From CAZWVM01 sp964637705 (GTDB lineage: Bacteria > UBA8481), in assembly GCA_964637705.1 (NCBI GenBank), contig CAZWVM010000133.1, positions 1-9,746 on the forward strand: a stretch of DNA of 9,746 nucleotides, given 5' to 3'. A program made the position numbers and the translations under genes. Shown here in pieces: positions 1 through 6,095 of this stretch (within the stretch, counting starts at the first letter, position 1; each line of letters opens with the position of its first letter). The notes under the pieces were generated by a model. The model was not told where the DNA came from. It saw only the letters and a program-made list of their open reading frames with translations, and searched no databases.

Positions 1-1535
1 CGGTGGATCATGTACGGCCGGTGCTCCTTCCCGTCCTCGCCGATGTAGGTCATGTCGAAGCGCTCGGGCAGGTTGAAGTCGAACTGGATGGTGGAGCACT
101 GCCAGGCCCGGCCGAGGGCGTCCTTGATCTTCAAGTCGATCTTGGGCCCGTAGAAGGCGCCTCCGCCCTCGTCGACGCCGAAGACCAGGCCCTCCGCGTC
201 CGCCGCCTCGCGGAGCGCCTCCTCGGCGACGCGCCAGTCCTCCGGTTTCCCGACCGCCTTCTCCTTCGGCCGCGTCGCGATGTAGGTCTCGAAATCGGTG
301 AAGCCGAAGGCCTTGAGCATCTCGAGGCAGAACCGGATGACGCGACGCACCTCGTCCTTCAGTTGGTCGGGCCGGCAGATGATGTGGGCGTCGTCCTGGG
401 TGAAACCGCGGACGCGCAGGAGCCCGTGCAGGACCCCCGAGCGCTCGAAGCGGTAGACGGTGCCCAACTCCGCCGTGCGCACCGGCAGGTCGCGGTACGA
501 CTTCATGCCGGACTTGCAGATGTGGATGTGGAAGGGGCAGTTCATCGGCTTGACGAAGTATTCCTGGCCCTCGACGTCCATCGGCGCATACATGTTCTCG
601 CGGTAGAAGTCGAGGTGCCCCGAGGTCTGCCACAGGTCCGCGCGTCCGACATGCGGGGAGTAGACGAGATCGTAGCCGCCCCGGACATGGCGCTCGCGCC
701 AGAAATCCTCGATGATCCGCCGGATCGCCGCGCCCTTGGGATGCCAGAGCACGAGCCCCCCTCCGACCTCCTCGACGATCGAGAAGAGGTCGAGCTCCTT
801 CCCGATCACGCGATGGTCGCGCTTCTTCGCCTCCTCGAGCTTTGCGAGGTACGCGTCGAGTTCGGACGGCTTGCGCCAGCAGGTGCCGTAGATGCGCTGA
901 AGCATCGGCCGCTTCTCGTCGCCGCGCCAGTAGGCGCCGGCGATCTTCAAGAGCTTGAAGGCCTTGATGCGGCCGGTGGAGGGCACGTGGGGCCCGCGGC
1001 AGAGGTCGACGAAGGTGTCCTGTCCGTAGGTGGAGATCTCGGCGCCCTCGGGGAGATCCTGGATGAGCTCGGTCTTGTACGGGTCCTTCGCGAAGAAGGC
1101 GAGGGCCTCCTCGCGCGACAGGGTCTTTCTCACGACCGGGTGATCCGCGGCGATGATCTCCGCCATGCGCGCCTCGATCTTCGAGAGGTCCTCCGGCTGG
1201 AACGGCCGGTCCACGTCGAAGTCGTAGTAGAAGCCGTCCTCGATCGTCGGCCCGATCGCGAAGAGCGCCTTCGGAAAGAGGTCGCGAACGGCCTGGGCCA
1301 TGACGTGGGCGCAGGTATGCCGGGCCAGTTCGAGCTCGAGCTTGTCGCCCTCGAGGATGAACTTGAAGGTCCCGTCGCCGGGCACCGGCGTCATCATGTC
1401 CACGATCGTCTCGCCGACGACGGCGCCGAGGGCCCTCTGGAATCGCGGCGGGAGGCCGGCGGCGATCGACGCGGGGGTCGAGCCGTCGGGGCAGGAGGAG
1501 ACGCGGCCGTCGGGAAACGTGAGCGAGAGAGTCAT
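1..1535 (-). CDS. thrS: Threonyl-tRNA synthetase, C-terminal part outside the window
   Basis: Class II aminoacyl-tRNA synthetase that charges tRNA-Thr with threonine in the cytoplasm. I translated it from the ATG at 1535 down to the left edge (511 full codons, no stop), so roughly the last 130 residues of a normal ~640-residue enzyme are missing. Order of domains: TGS domain (about residues 1-62), editing domain (about 65-225) with H73-x3-H77 and C179-x3-H183, then the catalytic core. In the core I see motif 1 region near 270-300, the zinc ligands C333 (MNCPFH), H384 (DDAHI) and H511, and motif 2 (YRFERSGVLHGLLRVRGF, 361-378). Three of these positions are numbered as in E. coli (H73, H77, H511) and the others differ by at most three. 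The gene starts 15 nt after the glgC stop and is probably co-transcribed with it. There is no Shine-Dalgarno sequence before the ATG. The anticodon-binding domain is not visible. Confidence 0.97.
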   Translation of the reverse strand, partial: MTLSLTFPDGRVSSCPDGSTPASIAAGLPPRFQRALGAVVGETIVDMMTPVPGDGTFKFILEGDKLELELARHTCAHVMAQAVRDLFPKALFAIGPTIEDGFYYDFDVDRPFQPEDLSKIEARMAEIIAADHPVVRKTLSREEALAFFAKDPYKTELIQDLPEGAEISTYGQDTFVDLCRGPHVPSTGRIKAFKLLKIAGAYWRGDEKRPMLQRIYGTCWRKPSELDAYLAKLEEAKKRDHRVIGKELDLFSIVEEVGGGLVLWHPKGAAIRRIIEDFWRERHVRGGYDLVYSPHVGRADLWQTSGHLDFYRENMYAPMDVEGQEYFVKPMNCPFHIHICKSGMKSYRDLPVRTAELGTVYRFERSGVLHGLLRVRGFTQDDAHIICRPDQLKDEVRRVIRFCLEMLKAFGFTDFETYIATRPKEKAVGKPEDWRVAEEALREAADAEGLVFGVDEGGGAFYGPKIDLKIKDALGRAWQCSTIQFDFNLPERFDMTYIGEDGKEHRPYMIH

Positions 1536-1544
1536 GGTGACGGG

Positions 1545-1550
1545 ATTGTA
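1545..1550 (-). promoter_or_regulatory. Possible -10 element just upstream of thrS
   Basis: On the minus strand TACAAT (five of six consensus bases) lies in the 15-nt glgC-thrS gap, 9 nt before the thrS ATG. No convincing -35 lies 16-18 nt upstream; the best is TTCCTC. If active it would give a nearly leaderless thrS mRNA. Equally it may be a chance match, with thrS read through from glgC. Confidence 0.22.
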
Positions 1551-2840
1551 CTAGATTTCGGAGCCCGGAGGAATGATGGCGCGACGCGGAATGATCGTGA
1601 TGCCGTCGCGGATGAAGAAGAACTCCCCGTCGCGGTCCGGCTCGTTCTCGTGCCGACGGATCCGGACGCCCGCCCCGATCCGCGCGCCCTTGTCGATGAT
1701 GGCGCGCTCGATGAGGCAATCGGGCCCGACGCCGATGTCGAGCCTCCCCTTCCGGCGGTTCTCCTCGCGCTCCGCCCGCCCTTCCATCTCGTCCGCGCCC
1801 ATCATGTAGACGTCGCGCATGACGGTGTTGGAGCGGATGACGCAGCGGTCGGAGAGGAGGCAGCGATGGATGACGCACTGCTCCAGGAACCCACCCTCCG
1901 ACACCAGCGAATGGTCGATGGTGCACTGCTCGATCTTGGTGGGGGGAAGAAAGCGGGGCCGGGTGTAGATCGGGGCCTGCACGTCGAAGAAGCTGAACTC
2001 CGGCATGCGCTTCAGGAGCGACATGTTCGTCTCGTAGAAGGCCCGGATCGTCCCGATATCCTCCCAGAACCCGGCGAACGGGTAGGCGAACATCTTGTAC
2101 TGGCCGATGTTCGACGGCATCACTTCCTTGCCGAAATCCATCATGGTATTGCCGGAGAGGAACTTTCTGAGGACGTCGGCGTTGAAGAAGTAGATCCCCA
2201 TGTTGGCCATGTAGACCTTGCCGGAGGCGACGGTGAACCCGTAGCGCTTGAGGTTCTCGGGATCGACCTTCATCTGGTCGAGGAGCGCCGGATCCTTCGG
2301 CTTCTCGACGAACTGCTTCACGGCCATGTCGTCGTCGACGTGCATGAGGCCCATGCCGGGGGCCTGGGCGCGATCGACCGGGTTCACGCAGATCGTGACG
2401 TCGGCCTTGCGGTCGATGTGGAACTGCGCGAGATCCATGTAGTTCATGCGGTAGAGCTGGTCGCCGGAGAGGATGAGGACGTAGTCGGGATCGGAGGCCA
2501 GGATGTAGCGGAGGTTCTGGCGGACCGCATCGGCGGTGCCTTGGTACCAGTTCGAGTTCTCGGTCGTCTGCTCCGCGGCGCGGATCGTGCAGAATCCGTC
2601 CGAGAAGTTGTCGAAGCGGTAGGTCCGCTCGATGTGACGGTGCAGGGACGCGGTGTTGAACTGGGTGAGCACGTTGATCTTCTTGATGCCGGAGTTGATG
2701 CAGTTCGAGATGGGGATGTCGATGAGGCGATAGCGGCCCCCGATCGGCACTGCGGGCTTGCAGCGGTCCTGAGTCAACGGGAAGAGCCTGACACCCTGTC
2801 CTCCGCCCATGATGGCGGCCACGATCCTTTTGTGGAGCAT
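1551..2840 (-). CDS. glgC: Glucose-1-phosphate adenylyltransferase (ADP-glucose pyrophosphorylase)
   Basis: Makes ADP-glucose and pyrophosphate from ATP and glucose-1-phosphate, the committed step of bacterial glycogen synthesis. It is 429 residues, the usual length. The N-terminal nucleotidyltransferase domain (about 5-275) shows GGGQGVRLFPLT (12-23), KPAVPIGG (28-35), SNCINSGI (45-52), GTADAV (101-106), SGDQLYRM (125-132), FVEKP (177-181, the Lys expected to bind the sugar phosphate) and FWEDIGTI (258-265). The C-terminal part (about 290-429) is the left-handed beta-helix, with repeated I/V-x4 turns and the RAIIDKGARIG segment. Overall it resembles the cyanobacterial/plant type more than the E. 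coli type. Variations: Val17 where Thr is usual in the GGGxGTRL loop, and Gln/Asn in SGDQLYRMNY where His/Asp are common. The ATG at 2840 is chosen because the glycine-rich loop begins 10 residues in and a promoter ends 6 nt upstream. thrS follows. No other glycogen gene is visible. Confidence 0.97.
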   Translation of the reverse strand: MLHKRIVAAIMGGGQGVRLFPLTQDRCKPAVPIGGRYRLIDIPISNCINSGIKKINVLTQFNTASLHRHIERTYRFDNFSDGFCTIRAAEQTTENSNWYQGTADAVRQNLRYILASDPDYVLILSGDQLYRMNYMDLAQFHIDRKADVTICVNPVDRAQAPGMGLMHVDDDMAVKQFVEKPKDPALLDQMKVDPENLKRYGFTVASGKVYMANMGIYFFNADVLRKFLSGNTMMDFGKEVMPSNIGQYKMFAYPFAGFWEDIGTIRAFYETNMSLLKRMPEFSFFDVQAPIYTRPRFLPPTKIEQCTIDHSLVSEGGFLEQCVIHRCLLSDRCVIRSNTVMRDVYMMGADEMEGRAEREENRRKGRLDIGVGPDCLIERAIIDKGARIGAGVRIRRHENEPDRDGEFFFIRDGITIIPRRAIIPPGSEI

Positions 2841-2846
2841 GGGCGG

Positions 2847-2875
2847 ACTCTATGCCACGGATCCCTCATTTTCAA
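2847..2875 (-). promoter_or_regulatory. Sigma70-like promoter for glgC, predicted leaderless
   Basis: On the minus strand TTGAAA (2875-2870; five of six -35 bases) is followed by exactly 17 nt and then TAGAGT (2852-2847; four of six -10 bases). Only 6 nt (CCGCCC) separate the -10 from the glgC ATG. A start 7 nt after the -10 would fall on the A of the ATG. No Shine-Dalgarno sequence is present between promoter and ATG, which agrees with a leaderless transcript. Spacing and sequence are seen directly; activity is inferred. Confidence 0.55.
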
Positions 2876-2876
2876 T

Positions 2877-2905
2877 TTCATTCTTCCCCCCGAGGGCGTT
2901 ATATT
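2877..2905 (+). promoter_or_regulatory. Candidate sigma70-like promoter for the plus-strand operon
   Basis: TTCATT (2877-2882; three of six -35 bases), 17-nt spacer, TATATT (2900-2905; five of six -10 bases). The start would be near 2912, giving a leader of about 60 nt before the methyltransferase ATG at 2974. It lies back to back with the glgC promoter: the two -35 hexamers are one base apart. The weak -35 suggests an activator or moderate strength. Confidence 0.45.
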
Positions 2906-2973
2906 GGAGGCGTCGAGCTGGAGCGGCGAGGAACCGGAGGATCGGAACGCGACATTCATGAACGACGGAGACC

Positions 2974-4161
2974 ATGCCCCACCGACACGCTAAGCCTCCC
3001 GTTCTCAGGCTCACGCCCAACGGGACCCATCGCTCCCTCTCCGGTCACCCCTGGGTCTTCGACAACGAGATCCAGCCCCCGGAGGGACTCGAGCCCGGCG
3101 TCGAGGTCGAGATCTCAGACGCGCACGGGCGTTTCGTCGGCAAGGGCACGTTCAACCCGGCTTCCAAGATCGCGGTCCGGATCTTCTCGCACAATTCCTC
3201 CGACACGTTGAACGCCGATTTTCTGCGCCGCCGCGTGGCGGCGGCCCGGGCCCTGCGCCGCCCTTTCCTGCCCGACGACGAACCGCGCCGCGTGCTCTTC
3301 TCCGAGGGGGACTTCCTTCCGGGAGTGATCGCCGACCTCTACGAGAACGTGCTCGTCGTCCAGTTTCTCACCCTGGGCATGGACCGGCGCCGCGACCAGG
3401 TGCTGGAAGCCCTCGAGGAGGCGTATCGCCCCTCGGGGATCTTCGAGCGCTCGGACCGGTCGACGCGGCAGAAAGAGGGGCTGGAACCGCGCACCGGCGT
3501 GCTCGCCGGCACGGTGCCCGACGTGATCGAAACGGGCACGGACGGCGTGAAGTTCCGCGTGGCTCCCTCCCGCGGCCACAAGACCGGGGCCTACCTCGAC
3601 CAGCGCTTCACGCGGCGGCGCTTCGCCTCCTTCGCCGCGGGCCGCGCGGTGCTCGACGCCTTCGCCTACAGCGGCCTCTTCGGGCTCTACGCCGGACTCG
3701 GCGGCGCCTCCGCCCTGACCGCGATCGAGTGCTCGAAGGAGGCGGGCGGCGAGCTCGAGGCGAACGCGACCCTGAACGGGCTGGAGGTCGAGGTGATCGT
3801 CGAGAGCGCCTTCGATGCGCTGAAGCGGATGGAATCGGAAGGCCGTCGCTTCGATCTCGTCTCCCTCGATCCCCCCTCCTTCGCCCGTTCCAGTTCCACG
3901 ACGGGAGGAGCGGTCCGCGGCTACCGCGAGATCAACCTGCGGGCGATGAGACTCCTCAACGAGGGCGGGCTCCTCTTCACGTCGACCTGCTCCTTCCACA
4001 CAGGCCGCGAGTCGTTTCTCTCCCTCCTCGCGGCCGCGGCCCGCGACTCGGGCCGCGAGATCCAGGTGCTGGAATTGCTCGGAGCATCCCCGGATCACCC
4101 GGTGCGCCTCGAAATCCCGGAAACGGACTACCTGAAATGCGCCGTTCTGAGAGTCTCGTGA
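2974..4161 (+). CDS. rlmI: RlmI-type class I SAM-dependent rRNA (cytosine-C5) methyltransferase
   Basis: Belongs to the RlmI/YwbD family (COG1092), whose E. coli member makes m5C1962 in 23S rRNA; the same target here is inference. It is 395 residues, the normal size. An N-terminal PUA domain (about 8-80) carries the family HPWVF (25-29) and GKGTFNPASKIAVRI (56-70) segments. A linker domain contains EGDFLPGVIADLY (111-123). The Rossmann methyltransferase domain shows KTGAYLDQR (203-211; KTGFYLDQR is usual), SAM-binding motif I VLDAFAYSGLFGLYA (226-240), motif IV DPPSF (299-303) and STCS (337-340) with the presumed catalytic Cys339. The ATG at 2974 has GGAG only 3 nt upstream, which is short. 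An 11-codon out-of-frame ORF from ATG 2958 overlaps this start. It is the first gene of the plus-strand operon; its stop is one base before the next ATG. Confidence 0.93.
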   Translation: MPHRHAKPPVLRLTPNGTHRSLSGHPWVFDNEIQPPEGLEPGVEVEISDAHGRFVGKGTFNPASKIAVRIFSHNSSDTLNADFLRRRVAAARALRRPFLPDDEPRRVLFSEGDFLPGVIADLYENVLVVQFLTLGMDRRRDQVLEALEEAYRPSGIFERSDRSTRQKEGLEPRTGVLAGTVPDVIETGTDGVKFRVAPSRGHKTGAYLDQRFTRRRFASFAAGRAVLDAFAYSGLFGLYAGLGGASALTAIECSKEAGGELEANATLNGLEVEVIVESAFDALKRMESEGRRFDLVSLDPPSFARSSSTTGGAVRGYREINLRAMRLLNEGGLLFTSTCSFHTGRESFLSLLAAAARDSGREIQVLELLGASPDHPVRLEIPETDYLKCAVLRVS

Positions 4162-4162
4162 G

Positions 4163-5878
4163 ATGAGCGACAACTTCGATTCGATCCAATCGCTGCTGAA
4201 ACAGGTGCACGAGGACGGGGGCCCGGCGGTCCCGGTCACGTCCCCCGAGGAGCAGGCGCGGGCCGAGGCCGAGAAGTTCAAGGCGGCCCTGGCGCGGTTC
4301 AAGGAGGACATCGAGAAGGACCCCGTCGTCTCCCGCCGGTTGCGCAAGTTCCGGCGCGAGGGCGTCTACGCGATCCAGCCGTGGCAATGGGGCGTCATCG
4401 TGGTCGGCCTGCCCGTCTTCGTGGGACTCCTCGTCTACTTCGTCCACCTCTTCTCGAACGTCACCCGCTCCAACATGGCCATCCGGGACGGGCTCGCCCT
4501 GGTCTACGCCGGGGACGCGCCGGCCGGGATCGGGCGAATGAACGAGGCGATACGGCTCGGCGCGGCCGAGCCACTCGTCCACCTGCGCTTCGGCACGGCG
4601 CTCGGAGACATGGAGCGCTTCGACTCGGCCGTGCATTACCTCGACCGCGCCGCCAGCGCCTCCTTCGAGGCCGGCGACATCGGGATGATGGGCCTGGCGG
4701 CGTCGCGGTGCGCGGAACTCTTCCTCGCGGAGAACAAGATCGACGAGGCGGAGCGGAGGGTCCTGCCGGTCCTCACCATGGACGCGCGGCAGCGCGACGC
4801 CCTGATCACGCACGGGAAGATCCTCCTGAGGCAGTCGCGATACGACGAGGCGGAGGCGGCGTTCATCGGCTCGATCGAGCGAAACCCGGGTTCGCTGATG
4901 CCCCGATGGTACCTGCGCGAGTCCTACCTCAAGCAGGGCCGCGCGCTGGACGCCCGCGAGCAGGAGGATTACATGATGCTGGCGCGACCGGCGGGCGACG
5001 AGGACTTCACGACGCTCACCGGCTACGCCGAGATGCTCGTGACGCGGGGACGCCTTGTCGAGGCCGAGCAGGTGCTTCTCTCGGTGCTCGCCAGCACCCG
5101 CAAGCCCCTGCCGGGCATCATGGTCTCGCTCGGATACCTGGCGCTGGAGCGCCAGGATTTCGGGACGGCGTCCGCCTATGCCGATTCCGCGGTCCTGATC
5201 GCGCCCGGCCACCCGGACGGTTACGTCCTGCGCGCCGAGATCCGGTACCACGACGGGATGGGTCCGGAAGCGATCACGGACCTGAACAAGGCCCTCTCGC
5301 TCGATCCCCACCATCCCGCGGCCCTCTACTCCAAGGGCTGCATGCTCCTCTACGACCTCGGACTCTACGACCTTGCGAGATCCCATTTCCGGGCCGCGGA
5401 ACGGAATGGTTTCGACGGGACCTTCCTGTGGTACAACATCGGCGTGTCGGAGTACTACATGCGCGACGCGGGAGCGGCGATCGAGGCCTACAACCGCCTG
5501 CCGGCCTATATGCTCTCCAACTCCGACGTCCAGTGGGCTCACGCCAACGCCCTTCTCCTGGCGCGCCAGACCGACACCGCGCTCGCCCTCTTCCTGGAAC
5601 TGCAGAAGGTCCGCGAGAAGAACCCGGCGCTCGTCAACAACCTCGCGGTGACCCACGAGCTCCGGGGCGACTCCTCCTCGGCCTTCCAACTCTACTGGAC
5701 CGCGGCCCGTCTCGCCCGCACCCCGGACCAGGCCGACACGATCGCTCTCAGGAACATCGACCGGCTGCTCCAGAACCGTCCGGTGGACGACCTGTGGGGC
5801 TCGATGCACAACGAGATCGTCCTGCGCCCGCGCGGCATCCCGACGGCGGGCCGGCGGGGGGGACGGCGCGGCCCGTGA
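4163..5878 (+). CDS. Membrane-anchored tetratricopeptide-repeat protein
   Basis: 571 residues with no enzymatic motif. Residues 1-75 are hydrophilic and charged and may form a helix (EEQARAEAEKFKAALARF, 29-46). A basic patch (RRLRKFRREG, 58-67) is followed by one transmembrane segment (about 76-97, WGVIVVGLPVFVGLLVYFVH). By the positive-inside rule the N-terminus is cytoplasmic and the rest is outside the inner membrane. Residues ~105-535 are a string of about a dozen helical TPR-like units, for example around 144-168, 215-242 (RYDEAEAAFIGSIERNPGS), 350-382 (EAITDLNKALSLDPHHPAA) and 384-413. The C-terminus is Arg/Gly-rich (TAGRRGGRRG). The ATG at 4163 follows the methyltransferase stop by one base, so translation is probably coupled; thiS follows after 10 nt. 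Such proteins usually scaffold complexes; the partner here is unknown. Confidence 0.85.
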   Translation: MSDNFDSIQSLLKQVHEDGGPAVPVTSPEEQARAEAEKFKAALARFKEDIEKDPVVSRRLRKFRREGVYAIQPWQWGVIVVGLPVFVGLLVYFVHLFSNVTRSNMAIRDGLALVYAGDAPAGIGRMNEAIRLGAAEPLVHLRFGTALGDMERFDSAVHYLDRAASASFEAGDIGMMGLAASRCAELFLAENKIDEAERRVLPVLTMDARQRDALITHGKILLRQSRYDEAEAAFIGSIERNPGSLMPRWYLRESYLKQGRALDAREQEDYMMLARPAGDEDFTTLTGYAEMLVTRGRLVEAEQVLLSVLASTRKPLPGIMVSLGYLALERQDFGTASAYADSAVLIAPGHPDGYVLRAEIRYHDGMGPEAITDLNKALSLDPHHPAALYSKGCMLLYDLGLYDLARSHFRAAERNGFDGTFLWYNIGVSEYYMRDAGAAIEAYNRLPAYMLSNSDVQWAHANALLLARQTDTALALFLELQKVREKNPALVNNLAVTHELRGDSSSAFQLYWTAARLARTPDQADTIALRNIDRLLQNRPVDDLWGSMHNEIVLRPRGIPTAGRRGGRRGP

Positions 5879-5888
5879 CGCGATCCGA

Positions 5889-6095
5889 ATGAAGCTGACG
5901 ATCAACGGGCGCGAGGCCGAGCATCCGGACGGCATGACGGTCGCGGGCCTGGTCGAAGCCATGGGGCTCTCGGGGCGGCGGGTCGCGGTCGAGAGAAACC
6001 GCGAGATCGTGAAGCGTGAAGACCATGCCCGCACCGCACTCGAGGAGGGGGACGTGCTGGAGGTGCTCCACTTCGTCGGAGGCGGGCGCGGCTGA
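5889..6095 (+). CDS. thiS: ThiS sulfur carrier protein with C-terminal extension beyond GG
   Basis: Small ubiquitin-fold protein, 68 residues, that carries sulfur as a C-terminal thiocarboxylate and gives it to ThiG for the thiazole ring of thiamin. The sequence has the family pattern: MKLTINGREAE at the start, a middle TVAGLVEAMGL helix (17-27), RVAVERNREIV strand (31-41) and GDVLEVLHFVGGG near the end (54-66). The unusual point is the end: after GGG come Arg67 and Gly68, so the protein does not finish on the Gly-Gly that ThiF adenylates. The TGA at 6093-6095 shares its A with the ATG of the kinase gene. No clear Shine-Dalgarno precedes the ATG at 5889, and coupling to the TPR gene 10 nt upstream is likely. 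thiG lies 2.7 kb downstream in the same run of genes. thiF and thiH/thiO are not in the window. Confidence 0.9.
   Translation: MKLTINGREAEHPDGMTVAGLVEAMGLSGRRVAVERNREIVKREDHARTALEEGDVLEVLHFVGGGRG

Noticed and set aside
3..2993. 996-codon open frame on the plus strand
   Set aside because: It is antisense to thrS and glgC, both certain by motif. Long antisense frames are expected in GC-rich coding DNA. Its translation is a low-complexity mix of Asp, Glu, Leu, Val and Arg with no family motif.
2958..2993. 11-codon upstream ORF (MNDGDHAPPTR) overlapping the methyltransferase start
   Set aside because: It has no good ribosome binding site at a proper distance and no repeated regulatory codons. 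It is most likely chance.
4147..4152. CTGAGA, a core sequence of the TPP riboswitch, upstream of thiS in the operon
   Set aside because: It lies in the last codons of the methyltransferase gene, and the other conserved riboswitch segments (GGGGTGC, CCTGAT with GGATAATGCC) are absent nearby. No TPP riboswitch is seen anywhere in the window.
4150..4163. Overlapping small inverted repeats GAGA-TCTC-GAGA at the methyltransferase/TPR junction
   Set aside because: The stems are 4 bp with loops of 1-2 nt, too small to form stable hairpins or a terminator.
4381..5892. 503-codon plus-strand frame inside the TPR gene
   Set aside because: It is Arg/Pro/Gly-rich from a shifted frame of GC-rich codons. 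The TPR frame has repeats and a transmembrane segment and fits the neighbouring gene junctions.
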